From: DASUPK01 sp963695675
GTDB lineage: Bacteria > Actinomycetota > Thermoleophilia > Solirubrobacterales > 70-9
DNA length: 64,000 nt
Assembly: GCA_963695675.1 (NCBI GenBank)
Contig: CAVOGY010000005.1
Location: 124,001-188,000, forward strand
Reading direction: 5' to 3'
Positions 27,868-36,672 of this stretch are shown piece by piece. The notes beneath the pieces are model-generated. The model was not told where the DNA came from, made no database searches, and worked only from the letters and a program-made list of their open reading frames with translations. The first letter of the stretch is position 1, and each line of letters opens with the position of its first letter. Made by a program: the position numbers and the translations under genes.

Positions 27868-28422
27868 TCACCCACTCTCCACGGCTCGCGGTGCGGCGGT
27901 GCGCCGCGCCGCTCTGCGCTCGTCCACCAGCGACGAGCGCACCACCAGTCTGACGAGCAGGAGGACGGGAATGGCGAGGACCATCCCGATCAGGCTCTTG
28001 ACGAGAGCGTCGCGCACGACCAGGAAGCTCACGGTCGCGTCGATTCCGGTGCCGATCTGGATGGCCGCGATCACCACCGCCCCGAGCAGCGTGAGCGCGC
28101 CGCCCAGCAGCGCGACCGCCGCGCGTGTTGGGCGGCCTACCGCCTCTCGATAGCGACCCGCGACGTAGCCCACGGCGAGCATGGTGAGCGCGAAGGCGCC
28201 CAGGGTCTCGAGGAGCAGGCAGTCGATCAGGAGGCCGATCGAAAAGCCGATAACCGCACCGCTCAGGCTCCCCCCCAGCAGTCCCACCGAGATCACGACC
28301 AACAACGCGACGTCCGGGCTGGCGCCGAAGACGTCCATCTTCGAGAAGCAGACCACCTGCGCGACCGCGACCAGTATCCCGAGGACGGCGAGCCGCGCGA
28401 TGATCCCCCGCGTCAGGATCAT
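27868..28422 (-). CDS. mreD: Rod shape-determining protein MreD
   Basis: A 184-residue membrane protein with five to six helices. It contains FGASPDVALLVVISVGLLGG, SGAVIGFSIGLLIDCLLLET and LGAFALTMLAVGYVAGRYRE, matching MreD. It overlaps the mreC stop by 4 bp. MreD helps anchor MreC and the PBP2/RodA complex. The basic C-terminal tail (DERRAARRTAAPRAV) is cytosolic. Confidence 0.92.
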   Translation of the reverse strand: MILTRGIIARLAVLGILVAVAQVVCFSKMDVFGASPDVALLVVISVGLLGGSLSGAVIGFSIGLLIDCLLLETLGAFALTMLAVGYVAGRYREAVGRPTRAAVALLGGALTLLGAVVIAAIQIGTGIDATVSFLVVRDALVKSLIGMVLAIPVLLLVRLVVRSSLVDERRAARRTAAPRAVESG

Positions 28423-29288
28423 CCGTTGCCCTTCCCGGAGTGTGTCGTCAGGACCTTGACGAAGTCCATGTCGCGCAGGTCGGCAAACGGCTCGAGGTGG
28501 ACCCGCTGGTACGCCTGCTGCTCCTCCACGGTCGCCCTGGTGATTTTCCCGATCGGGATGCCCGGCGGAAAGATCGATCCGAGGTCGCCTGTCGAGAAGC
28601 CCGCGGTGACGACCATCTGACCCTCGGCGATATGGGTGCCGCGCTCGAGGTAGTCGAGCTGGAGGTCGTTCGGATTGCCGACGTCCGGCTCCACGACGCC
28701 GGTGGCCCCACTCGGGGTCACCCGGGCGGTCACCGCACTGTCCGCGTCCGTGATCAGGGTGATCTGGGCTGTGTTGGGCGTAGTCTGCGTGACCTTGCCC
28801 GCGAGTCCCTGCGGCGCGACCACCGGGTCGTCGACTCGGACTCCATCCCCCGACCCCTGGTCGATCGTCACCGTCGAGTACCAGACCGTCGGGGAACGGC
28901 CGACGACCCGCGCGGTCACTGGCTTGGTCCCGTCCGGGACGATCCCGCCGCTGGCCAGCTCGTTCAGCCGGGAGAGCTCCCGCGCCTCGCGCCGGGTGGT
29001 CTGCGCTCTGGCGAGCTGGTCGCGCAGGCTGTCGACCTCGTCCTGAAGCCGGGCCTTGTCGCCCCGGGCGTCGAACGTCTCACCGAACCAGTTGACCGTG
29101 TCTCGCACCGGCTTCAGGGCGCGGTCCGCACCAGTCTGCAGGGGTCCGAAGATCGTGGAGACCACCTGTTCCGTGCCGTGCAGCGGGCCCCCGTTGCCCT
29201 CTCGGTAATAGAGGCTGAGCAGCGTCAGCGAGGCGGCGACGAGCAGCAATAGCACCGCTCGTCGACGGCGCACCTGCTTGCGGTACAT
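28419..29288 (-). CDS. mreC: Rod shape-determining protein MreC
   Basis: A 289-residue bitopic protein. It has a basic start (MYRKQVRRRRAV), one membrane helix (about residues 11-28), a coiled coil (about 75-115, DKARLQDEVDSLRDQLARAQ), and the beta-rich MreC domain (TARVVGRSPTVWYSTVTIDQ, GSGDGVRVDDPVVAPQGLAG, TAGFSTGDLGSIFPPGIPIG). It forms the periplasmic scaffold that activates PBP2. It lies 75 bp after RodA copy A and overlaps mreD. Confidence 0.95.
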   Translation of the reverse strand: MYRKQVRRRRAVLLLLVAASLTLLSLYYREGNGGPLHGTEQVVSTIFGPLQTGADRALKPVRDTVNWFGETFDARGDKARLQDEVDSLRDQLARAQTTRREARELSRLNELASGGIVPDGTKPVTARVVGRSPTVWYSTVTIDQGSGDGVRVDDPVVAPQGLAGKVTQTTPNTAQITLITDADSAVTARVTPSGATGVVEPDVGNPNDLQLDYLERGTHIAEGQMVVTAGFSTGDLGSIFPPGIPIGKITRATVEEQQAYQRVHLEPFADLRDMDFVKVLTTHSGKGNG

Positions 29289-29363
29289 GTGCTCTTCTTC
29301 CTTGCTGTCAAGGTAGGTCGCATTACCCCCCGCCCGCGCGGTGCCCGAGAGTAGCGCCTAGCT

Positions 29364-30545
29364 TCAACGAGACTTGAAAGAGTTCGAGCGTGCTTGGGCA
29401 TGGATGCTCTGCAGCAGCCCGAGCGCCAGGAACGTCCCGAGCACCGAGGAACCCCCGTAGCTGATCAGGGGCAGCGTGATTCCGGTGACCGGCATCAGCC
29501 CGAGATTCATGCCCACGTTGACGATCACCTGGAAAGCAAGCATTGCCACGATCCCGCCGGCGATCATGACCCCGTAGTAGCTCGTCGAGATCCGCATCAC
29601 CCGCAAGGCCCGCCAGAAGAGCAGCCCGTAGAGGAAGATGACGAAGGCCGCGCCGAGGAAACCGAAGCGCTCACCGATGACCGCGAAGATGAAGTCGGTG
29701 TGCCGCTCGGGCAGGAAGAGGAGCTCGGTCTGGGTGGCGTCGTCTCCTCGGCCTGACCTCTCGCCCGAGCCGACCGCGATCACCGCCTGGTTCACCTGAT
29801 AGCTGGCGTCGCTCGGGTCATCGCTCGGGTGCAGGAAAGCCGTGAGCCTGTCCTGCTGGTATCCGTGGAGGAACTGGACGCCCGCAGCCGAGCCCGTCAG
29901 GTAGGCGCCGCCGGCGATCAGGGCGACGGCGGCGCCGATCGCGGCGAAGTGCTGCCACGGTATGCCGGAGACGAAGAGGATCGTCACGGCGATGGCCACC
30001 AGGACGATCCCTGTGCCGAGGTCCGGCTGCAGGAAGACGAGTGCCGCGGGCGCCAGGCCGAGGCCCAGCAACCCGACTGTCTGGCGCAAGCCGAAGGGAC
30101 GCCTGACCCGCTCGTAGACCAGCGCCGCGAGCGAGACGCAGAGCAGCACCTTGGCGAGCTCGGATGGCTCGAACTGGAAGAGCGGTAACTCGATCCAGCG
30201 ATTGGAGCCCCGCACCGCCGTCCCAACCAGCAGCACGAAGGCGATCGAGCCCACCATGACCGCGTAGATGCTCACCCGCAGTTCGCGCAGCCGCGTATAG
30301 TCGATGTGGCTGAGCGCGATCATCAGCACGATCCCGATCACCCCGTAGAGCGACTGACGTTCGACGAAGTAGAGGGGATCTGCCGCCACCTCGTGCCGGC
30401 TGGCTGATTCCAGGGTGAAGATGCTGAAGGCGATCAGCCCGATCGAGGCGCCGAGCATGACGGGGTCCAGGTATCGGACGTTGAGCAGCTCGGCCAGCCT
30501 CGAGCGGCGCGGCGCGATCGTGAGCGATGGCTTGGCGGCTTCCAT
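29364..30545 (-). CDS. rodA: RodA-type SEDS glycosyltransferase, copy A
   Basis: A 393-residue SEDS protein closely related to copy B at 24714-25913: FQFEPSELAKVLLCVSLAAL, FLQPDLGTGIVLVAIAVTIL, LHGYQQDRLTAFLHPSDDPS, ERHTDFIFAVIGERFGFLGA and MPVTGITLPLISYGGSSVLG. The start ATG shares its A with the TGA of the upstream PBP2 (TGATG), so the two are translationally coupled. The start MEAAKPSLTIAPRRSRLAEL parallels copy B (MEAAPLTLTPRRARIGERLG), showing that the duplication covers the whole gene. Confidence 0.94.
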   Translation of the reverse strand: MEAAKPSLTIAPRRSRLAELLNVRYLDPVMLGASIGLIAFSIFTLESASRHEVAADPLYFVERQSLYGVIGIVLMIALSHIDYTRLRELRVSIYAVMVGSIAFVLLVGTAVRGSNRWIELPLFQFEPSELAKVLLCVSLAALVYERVRRPFGLRQTVGLLGLGLAPAALVFLQPDLGTGIVLVAIAVTILFVSGIPWQHFAAIGAAVALIAGGAYLTGSAAGVQFLHGYQQDRLTAFLHPSDDPSDASYQVNQAVIAVGSGERSGRGDDATQTELLFLPERHTDFIFAVIGERFGFLGAAFVIFLYGLLFWRALRVMRISTSYYGVMIAGGIVAMLAFQVIVNVGMNLGLMPVTGITLPLISYGGSSVLGTFLALGLLQSIHAQARSNSFKSR

Positions 30546-32440
30546 CACTCGACCCCCCCGGCCGATGCCGCCGCGGCGCCGCTGGCGCCGCCGGCGTTCA
30601 GATGGAAGTAGTCCTCGAGGATCGAGCGGGCGATCGGTGCCGCGGACTCGACGCCGAAGCCGCCATGCTCGACCGTCACGGTCACCACGACCTGTGGGTC
30701 GCGGTAGGGCGCGACCACGCTGTACCACGACTGGTCCTCGGTGCCCAGCCCGCGCTCGGCAGTCCCGGTCTTGCCCGCGACCGCGAACGGGAAACCGCCC
30801 ATAACCGGGTAGGAGGTGCCGCCCGGCTCCATCGCCGCTCGCTCCAGGCCGCCAAGGATCACGTTACGCGTCTCCTCCGAGATGTGCAGATGGCTCTTCG
30901 GCGGCGGCTTGATCCGCTCGACGGTCTTGCCGCGCACGTTGACGATCCTGCCTCCGACGTGGGGCCTGACGAGCGTGCCACCGTTGGCGAGCGCCGCGTA
31001 GGCCCGGGCGAGCTGGAGCGGCGTCACCATCACGTCGCCCTGCCCGACGGCGAGGTTGACGTTGTCGCCCTGGTTCCAGGGGCGGTCGATGTAGGGGTTC
31101 TTGTGGCTCTTGTAGACGCGGTTGCGCCACGCGGGTGTCGGGATCAGGCCCGCGCTCGCATTGGCGATGTCGACGTCGGGGTTGCGGCCCAGGCCGTACT
31201 TGAAGGCCCAGTCCTGGATCTGCCCGCCCTTGCCGCTCGCGCTGGCGTGGAGGCCAAGGCTGAAGAAGTAGACGTCCGAGGAGACCTTGAGGGCCGTGCT
31301 CATGTCGACCGGACCGTTGGCCGCGCCGCCCGCGTTGTGGACCACGAGACCACCGATGTCCAGCGACCCTGTGTCGTTGAAGATCGTGCCGGGGGAGATC
31401 AGGCCGTCCTCGAGCGCCGCGGTGGCGGTGATCGGCTTGAATGCGGATCCGGTCGGATAGCCGCCCTGGTCGGCGCGATCAACCAGGGGATCCCCCGAGC
31501 GGTTGCCGAAGGCCTCGTATTGCGCCTTCGTGTGCGGCTGCGTGTAGAAGGACGGGTCATAGGTCGGGTAGGAGCCCATCGCCAGGATGGCGCCGGAGTG
31601 GACGTTCATCGCCACGAAGGCACTGGGCAGGCCCTTCGCCCGTAGAGCCGCCTCGCCGGTCTCCTGCAAACCTGAGTCAAGCGTCAGGCGCAGGTTGTCC
31701 CCGGCCTCTGCAGGTCTGCTGCCGAGCTGGCCGCGCGGGCGTCCCAGCGCATCGACCTGGATCCGCTGGCTGCCGGCGGTGCCGCGGAGGAACTTGTCGT
31801 ATGAGTACTCGACACCGGCTTGGCCGATGATGTCGCCGGGCTGCAAGCCCCGGTACTTCGGCTGCTTCAGCTGGCGGGGGCTGATCTGGCCGACCAGCCC
31901 GAGTATGTGGGCGGCGAGCGTGCCGTCCGGATACTTGCGGACGTAGGTCCGCTCGACGCTGACCCCGGGGAAGCTCTCCCTGTTCTCGAGCAGGTAGAAG
32001 AGCAGCCGTCGGTCGAGGCCCTGCTTGAGGACGACCGGGTAGCCGGCGTACTGCGGCGTTGAGCGCACCTTCTGCCTGATCTCGCGCTGAGAGAGGCCCA
32101 GCAGATCTCCAAGCTTGGCGAGCTCCCGCCTGCGCTCCCTCCGATCGCTCGGTAGATCCGACGGCCGCAGCTCGAGGCTCATCACGGTGCGATTGTCGAC
32201 CAGGACGTTGCCGTTCCGGTCGAGGATCTCTCCTCGCGGCGGATGGACGCGGACGTCGAGGATGCCGTGGTCCTTGGCGAGGGCGCGGTAATGCTCGCCC
32301 GAGAGGACCTGAAGCGACCAGAGCCGCAGCACGACCATCGCCACGGCCGCGACCACGACGGCCCCCAGGATCGCGATGCGCAGGTTGAGGCGGTTGGTCA
32401 GCCGCGGCGGGATGTCCTCGGGACGGTCTAGGAGGTACAA
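30545..32440 (-). CDS. mrdA: Penicillin-binding protein 2, copy A
   Basis: A 631-residue class B PBP with an N-terminal membrane helix (about 22-42), dimerisation domain (RVHPPRGEILDRNGNVLVDN), and a transpeptidase domain with GSAFKPITA (SxxK; Ala-Phe between Ser and Lys), KVSSDVYFFSLG and VAGKTGTAERGLG. The C-terminus is Gly/Ala-rich. It lies 26 bp after mreB and overlaps RodA copy A. Together with the second PBP2/RodA pair 3 kb downstream, it makes a duplicated elongasome synthase set. Confidence 0.95.
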   Translation of the reverse strand: MYLLDRPEDIPPRLTNRLNLRIAILGAVVVAAVAMVVLRLWSLQVLSGEHYRALAKDHGILDVRVHPPRGEILDRNGNVLVDNRTVMSLELRPSDLPSDRRERRRELAKLGDLLGLSQREIRQKVRSTPQYAGYPVVLKQGLDRRLLFYLLENRESFPGVSVERTYVRKYPDGTLAAHILGLVGQISPRQLKQPKYRGLQPGDIIGQAGVEYSYDKFLRGTAGSQRIQVDALGRPRGQLGSRPAEAGDNLRLTLDSGLQETGEAALRAKGLPSAFVAMNVHSGAILAMGSYPTYDPSFYTQPHTKAQYEAFGNRSGDPLVDRADQGGYPTGSAFKPITATAALEDGLISPGTIFNDTGSLDIGGLVVHNAGGAANGPVDMSTALKVSSDVYFFSLGLHASASGKGGQIQDWAFKYGLGRNPDVDIANASAGLIPTPAWRNRVYKSHKNPYIDRPWNQGDNVNLAVGQGDVMVTPLQLARAYAALANGGTLVRPHVGGRIVNVRGKTVERIKPPPKSHLHISEETRNVILGGLERAAMEPGGTSYPVMGGFPFAVAGKTGTAERGLGTEDQSWYSVVAPYRDPQVVVTVTVEHGGFGVESAAPIARSILEDYFHLNAGGASGAAAASAGGVE

Positions 32441-32466
32441 GGCCGCGTCTCCCCTTCAGCCGGCGC

Positions 32467-33507
32467 TCAGTAGCGTCTCCGCACGCGGGAGTTCTTCAGC
32501 GCGCGCTTGATCGCCTCGAACTCCTCGAGGGCCTGCCCGGATCCGGTCGCCACACAGGTGAGCGGCGACTCGGCGAGCCTCGCCGGCATCTGACACTCCT
32601 CGCTCATCCGGTCGGCGAAGCCCTGCAGGAGCGCCCCACCTCCGGCCAGTGTCATGCCCCGCTCCATCAGGTCGCCGGCAAGCTCGGGCGGGGTGCGGTC
32701 GAGCGTGTCCCTGACCGCGGCGATGATCTGCTGGATCGGGTCGTCGAGCGCCTTGCGGATGTCCGCCGAGTTGAGCTTCACGGCGCGCGGCAGGCCCGAG
32801 CCGAGATCGCGGCCGCGGATCTCGATCTCGATCTCGTTTTCGAGCGGCGCCGCGGAGCCCGCCTCCTGCTTGATGTCCTCCGCCGTCTGGTGGCCGATCA
32901 GGAGCTGATGGTCCCGCTTGCAGAAGTTCATGATGCCCTCGTCCATCTCGTCCCCGCCCACTCGCACGGACTGGGAGACGACGATGTCGCCCAGTGAGAT
33001 CACCGCCACCTCGGTCGTGCCGCCGCCGATGTCGACCACGAGGCTGCCGGTCGGCTCACTGACCGGGAGCCCGGAGCCGATTGCGGCAGCCATCGGCTCC
33101 TCGATCAGGTAGGCCTCGCGCGCGCCTGCCCCGAGGCAGGCCTCCTCCACCGCCCTCTTCTCGACGCCGGTCACCCCGGAAGGAACGCACACCACCACCC
33201 GCGGATGGGTGAAGCGGCTGTGATTGGCGCGCTTGATGAAGTAGCGGAGCATCGACTCGGTGACCTCGAAGTCCGCGATCACGCCGTCCTTCAGCGGCCG
33301 CATCGCGTTGATCGTCGACGGCGTGCGCCCGAGCATCTGTTTCGCCTCGGCGCCGACCGCGTGCACCTCGCCGGTCGCGGTGTCAACCGCGACGACGGAC
33401 GGCTCAGAGAGCACGATCCCGCGGCCGCGGACGTACACGAGCGTGTTGGCCGTGCCGAGATCGACGGCCATGTCACGCGCAGGGCTAATGGTGCTGAGGA
33501 GGCTCAT
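32467..33507 (-). CDS. mreB: Rod shape-determining protein MreB
   Basis: A 346-residue bacterial actin. ATP-binding landmarks are MAVDLGTANTLVYVRGRGIV (phosphate 1), LIEEPMAAAIGSGLPVSEPT, SLVVDIGGGTTEVAVISLGD (phosphate 2) and MTLAGGGALLQGFADRM. It directs lateral wall synthesis. It is the first gene of the elongasome run. The 97-bp gap to maf contains a possible promoter (TAGGCT as -10) about 35 bp before the ATG. Confidence 0.97.
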   Translation of the reverse strand: MSLLSTISPARDMAVDLGTANTLVYVRGRGIVLSEPSVVAVDTATGEVHAVGAEAKQMLGRTPSTINAMRPLKDGVIADFEVTESMLRYFIKRANHSRFTHPRVVVCVPSGVTGVEKRAVEEACLGAGAREAYLIEEPMAAAIGSGLPVSEPTGSLVVDIGGGTTEVAVISLGDIVVSQSVRVGGDEMDEGIMNFCKRDHQLLIGHQTAEDIKQEAGSAAPLENEIEIEIRGRDLGSGLPRAVKLNSADIRKALDDPIQQIIAAVRDTLDRTPPELAGDLMERGMTLAGGGALLQGFADRMSEECQMPARLAESPLTCVATGSGQALEEFEAIKRALKNSRVRRRY

Positions 33508-33604
33508 CGGGGGGGTCGACTACCTGATTTCGTCCCAGCCTAGCGGCTCGCCATAAACTGCCCAAAGTCCGCAAGTTTGCGCGGTGGAAGCGTTGCGTCA
33601 TCGG

Positions 33605-34186
33605 CTACGGAGGTGCGACCAGCTCGGGGGCGATGCGAAGCAGAAGCCCAACCGGCAGGCCGATCACGTTGGAGACGTCGCCGCGGACGATCTCGACCAG
33701 CGCCGAGCCCAAGCCCTGGATCGCATATGAGCCGGCCCGCCCGCGCCACTCACCCGAGGCGAGGTACGCGTCCAGCAGGGCCCGATCGAGCTCCCTGAAC
33801 GCGACCGTCGCCACGTCGACCCCGGTCCGGGCTTCCGTGTGACCGTCCTCGGCCGGCCCAAGTAGCGCCAAGCCGCCGATCACAAGGTGCTCTCGCCCCG
33901 ACAGCCGCTCCAGGTGAGCGCGAGCATCCGCCTCGCTCCGCGGTTGTCCCAGCACCTCACCGTCGATGACCACCTCTGTGTCTCCGGCGATCACCAGAGC
34001 GTCGCCGCCCTGTGGCGCAACCGCCTCAGCTTTGCGTCGCGCGTTGCGCACCACGAGCTCGCGGGGCTCGCCCCTGGTCTCTTCCTGTACCTCCGGGACG
34101 CGCACCTCGAATTCCAGCCCGAGGGCCGAGAGCAGGGCGCGCCGCTGGGGCGACCCCGAGGCGAGAATCAGAGTTCGGGGAACCAG
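33605..34186 (-). CDS. maf: Maf-family nucleotide pyrophosphatase, putative CTG start
   Basis: A Maf/YhdE-type NTP pyrophosphatase of about 193 residues. The N-terminal signature is LILASGSPQRRALLSALGLE, followed by ARRKAEAVAPQGGDALVIAG with DTEVVIDGEVLGQPRSEADA and GRAGSYAIQGLGSALVEIVR. It hydrolyses non-canonical or methylated nucleotides. No ATG, GTG or TTG occurs before the signature. CTG codons at 34186 (giving VPRTLILAS, the usual spacing) or at 34171 (overlapping the ndk stop as CTGA) are the candidates; I list 34186. It overlaps the 3' end of ndk, so coupled re-initiation is likely. Confidence 0.87.
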   Translation of the reverse strand: MVPRTLILASGSPQRRALLSALGLEFEVRVPEVQEETRGEPRELVVRNARRKAEAVAPQGGDALVIAGDTEVVIDGEVLGQPRSEADARAHLERLSGREHLVIGGLALLGPAEDGHTEARTGVDVATVAFRELDRALLDAYLASGEWRGRAGSYAIQGLGSALVEIVRGDVSNVIGLPVGLLLRIAPELVAPP

Positions 34187-34578
34187 ATGCCGATCTCGCG
34201 CTCGGCCGACTCAGTGGAGTCCGAGCCGTGGACGAGGTTGAAGGTGACCTCGGTGGCGAACTCGCCCCGGATGGACCCGGCGTCCGCCTCGAGCGGGTCG
34301 GTAGCGCCGATCACCTGACGGGCGGCGTTGATGGCGTTCGCACCCTCCAGGATCATCGCCACCAGCGGTCCCCTCGTGATGAAATCGACGAGCTCGCCGA
34401 AGAAGGGCTTGTCGGTGTGCTCTTCGTAGTGGACTTGGGCGAGAGGCTCGTCGGCCTGCATCAGAGTGAGGGCAACTATCTCGAGTCCCTTGCGCTCGAG
34501 GCGGGCGATCACCTCGCCGGTCAGGCCGCGCTCGAAGGCGTCCGGCTTGACAAGGATCAGTGTCCGTTCCGTGGCCAC
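34168..34578 (-). CDS. ndk: Nucleoside diphosphate kinase
   Basis: A 136-residue NDK: TERTLILVKPDAFERGLTGE, HTDKPFFGELVDFITRGPLV, GATDPLEADAGSIRGEFA, and the phospho-histidine in NLVHGSDSTESAEREIGIWF. It equilibrates nucleoside triphosphates. Length and motifs are standard. It lies between the zinc-ribbon protein and maf on the same strand. Confidence 0.98.
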   Translation of the reverse strand: MATERTLILVKPDAFERGLTGEVIARLERKGLEIVALTLMQADEPLAQVHYEEHTDKPFFGELVDFITRGPLVAMILEGANAINAARQVIGATDPLEADAGSIRGEFATEVTFNLVHGSDSTESAEREIGIWFPEL

Positions 34579-34622
34579 GGGGCGGAGAACCTACAGATCT
34601 GCAGCCGCGGGAGCCGCGCCGA

Positions 34623-35237
34623 TCAGCGGCTGGAGCGGCTTGAGCGGCTCGGCCGCTGCTCCTCCCGAGCCGCGACCGGGGCTCGCTGCGAGCGCCTGGT
34701 GGGCCCGTCATTTCGGGCAGACGCCTGACGCTGCGCGGCCGCGCGCGCGGTGCGCTGGCGATCGGTGCGGCGGGTCTCCCGCTCCGGTCGCTCCTTTCGG
34801 ACCTCGGTCTCGCAGTAGGGACAGATTCCCCAGCGCGGATCGAGCGGCTTGTGGCACTTGCGGCAGGGGTTCCGCAACCGCCGCTCGCAGTTGGGGCAGC
34901 GGAGGTAGCTCCGCTCGATTGGGTACTCACAGTGCGGGCAGGACTGCTCGATCCGCTGGCGCAGCTCGAGCTCTGCAGCACGGAGCTCCAGCTCCCGCTC
35001 CTCGCGGTCCTCCAGGTACTCGGGTGGGCGGAGGATCGTGTAGACGATCGTGCCGAGGTAAGGGAAGACCGACGCGGCAGTCGCGCAGGCGATCAGCACC
35101 GGATCCTCGATCCGCCGGCGGGCGTCGAGGTAGGTCCAGTAGATCAGCGCCAGATAGACGACGATCAGGAAGAGGATCAGCAGGTTGACGATGAGGCCGA
35201 GCGCCCCGCCGTCTATTCCGAAGAGTGCGAGAGGCAT
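34623..35237 (-). CDS. Membrane-anchored double zinc-ribbon protein
   Basis: A 204-residue protein. Two N-terminal membrane helices (about residues 8-35, LGLIVNLLILFLIVVYLALI, and 47-68) precede a charged helix (LELRAAELELRQRIEQS) and two zinc ribbons (CPHCEYPIERSYLRCPNC and CRKCHKPLDPRWGICPYC). A long Arg/Gln/Ser-rich tail follows, probably disordered. Domain order is clear but the function is unknown. It follows folC by a gap of about 85 bp plus a tiny membrane ORF and precedes ndk. Confidence 0.85.
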   Translation of the reverse strand: MPLALFGIDGGALGLIVNLLILFLIVVYLALIYWTYLDARRRIEDPVLIACATAASVFPYLGTIVYTILRPPEYLEDREERELELRAAELELRQRIEQSCPHCEYPIERSYLRCPNCERRLRNPCRKCHKPLDPRWGICPYCETEVRKERPERETRRTDRQRTARAAAQRQASARNDGPTRRSQRAPVAAREEQRPSRSSRSSR

Positions 35238-35322
35238 GGGGAAGGGAGCCGCGAGTGTACGTACTTCCTTATGGGGGCGTGTAACCCTGCCTGGGTATGG
35301 AGATTTGGGCGCTTTCGCAGCG

Positions 35323-35442
35323 TCAGAGGAAGAGCAGGCCGAATGCGTAGCCGAGGGCGAAGAAGATCAGGATGACGACCGCGACGACGATGGCCACCAA
35401 CCCCATCATCGTCAGGAGCTCTGAGCGGGCCTCTCTGTCCAT
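35323..35442 (-). CDS. 39-residue single-helix membrane peptide
   Basis: A short frame MDREARSELLTMMGLVAIVV… with a charged start and one hydrophobic helix running to the C-terminus (ending GYAFGLLFL). Its ATG lies within the last codons of folC in another frame, overlapping by 31 bp, so it could be expressed by coupling. No clear Shine-Dalgarno is present. Hydrophobicity and position suggest a real small membrane protein, but chance cannot be excluded. Confidence 0.45.
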   Translation of the reverse strand: MDREARSELLTMMGLVAIVVAVVILIFFALGYAFGLLFL

Positions 35443-36672
35443 ATCGACGACAGAAGGTAGTGGCTGCCGGCCGCGAGCGCGACTCCGTCGCGCTCCCTGG
35501 CAAGGTCGCGTGCCCGGTCCCAGGCCTCGAGCGGGTTGCTGATCGCCTCCGCCTCTCGGCCGGCCTTCTGGCAGAGCGCTGCGATCTCGAGCGCGGGGCG
35601 GGCTCGGCCACCGGGACGGCCCGATCCCTCGATCTGCTCGGGTGGAATCTCGGTGCAGACGAACTGCGCACACACCGGCGCGAGGCCGTTGACGATTCCG
35701 ACGGCGTCCTTGCCCTCGAGGATGGCGACACAGCAGACCACCTCGCGGCCGCCTGCGAGTTCCGGGAGCGCATCCGCAAGCGCCTTCGCTCCGTCGGAGT
35801 TGTGGGCGGCGTCGAAGATGGCGGGCGGATCTCCCACGACCAGCTCGGCCCGTCCGCGAATCGAGAAGTCGCGGCTGGCGAGCCTCTTGACGAAGGTGAC
35901 CAACACATCCGGACGCACGTCGCCGAGCACCACGCGCGCGGCTGCCTCGGCGAGGGCGAGATTCTTGCCCTGGTAGCCGGGAACCATGTGGTTGGCTACC
36001 GACGTCGTCCGGACCTTATTCGCGTGCTTCTCAGTCACCTGCCGGTCGATCACCCCGTTGACTTCCTCTGGGAGCTCGCCCACCACCAGCGTCGTGTGGT
36101 CGCGGAGCACTGCCACCTTCTCCGCAGCGATCTCCTCCAGGGTCTCCCCCAGCCACTCGGTGTGGTCGTAGCCGACCGAGGTGAGCACGGTGAGCTTCGA
36201 GGGGATCACGTTGGTTGCGTCGAGGCGGCCGCCGAGCCCGGCCTCGATCACGGCGTATTGGACGCGGGCCGCGGCGAAGGCCACGAACGCCAGCCGCCGT
36301 GAGCAGCTCGAACTGGGTAACGGGACCCTCGTCGCCGGCGGAGCGGTCGGCGACTTCGGCCGCCTGCTCGGCGCGCTCGAGCGCCTCGTTGAACGCCTCC
36401 GCCGAGATCGGCTCGCCGCGGATCAAAACACGCTCTCGCCAGGACGCGATGTGGGGGGACACGTAGGCGCCGGTCGAGACTCCGTGCCCCTCGAGCAGCG
36501 CCGCGGTCATCCGCGTGACCGAGGTCTTGCCGTTGGTGCCGACGACGTGGATCGAGGCGAAGCGGTTCTGAGGCATCCCGAGCAGCAGGCAGAGCCGCCG
36601 CATCCGCTCCAGGCCGAGCTTCCAGCCGAGGACCTCCCGCCGGTGGAGGATCTCTTCGGAGGGCGCGGTCAG
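35412..36672 (-). CDS. folC: Folylpolyglutamate/dihydrofolate synthase with one frameshift, putative CTG start
   Basis: FolC adds glutamate to folates. The N-terminal half reads LGWKLGLERMRRLCLLLGMP, FASIHVVGTNGKTSVTRMTA (P-loop) and VSPHIASWRERVLIRGEPIS. The C-terminal half reads YAVIEAGLGGRLDATNVIPS, VLTSVGYDHTEWLGETLEEI, PPAIFDAAHNSDGAKALADA and ends at 35412. The halves lie in two frames; removing one G near 36291 (CTGGCG to CTGCG) restores TAAAFVAFAAARV. Total length is 3n+1, as expected for one inserted base. Upstream no ATG/GTG/TTG exists before the domain; CTG at 36672, overlapping the valS TGA as CTGA, is the likely start. A gene of this importance is unlikely to be dead, so sequence error is probable. 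Confidence 0.85.
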
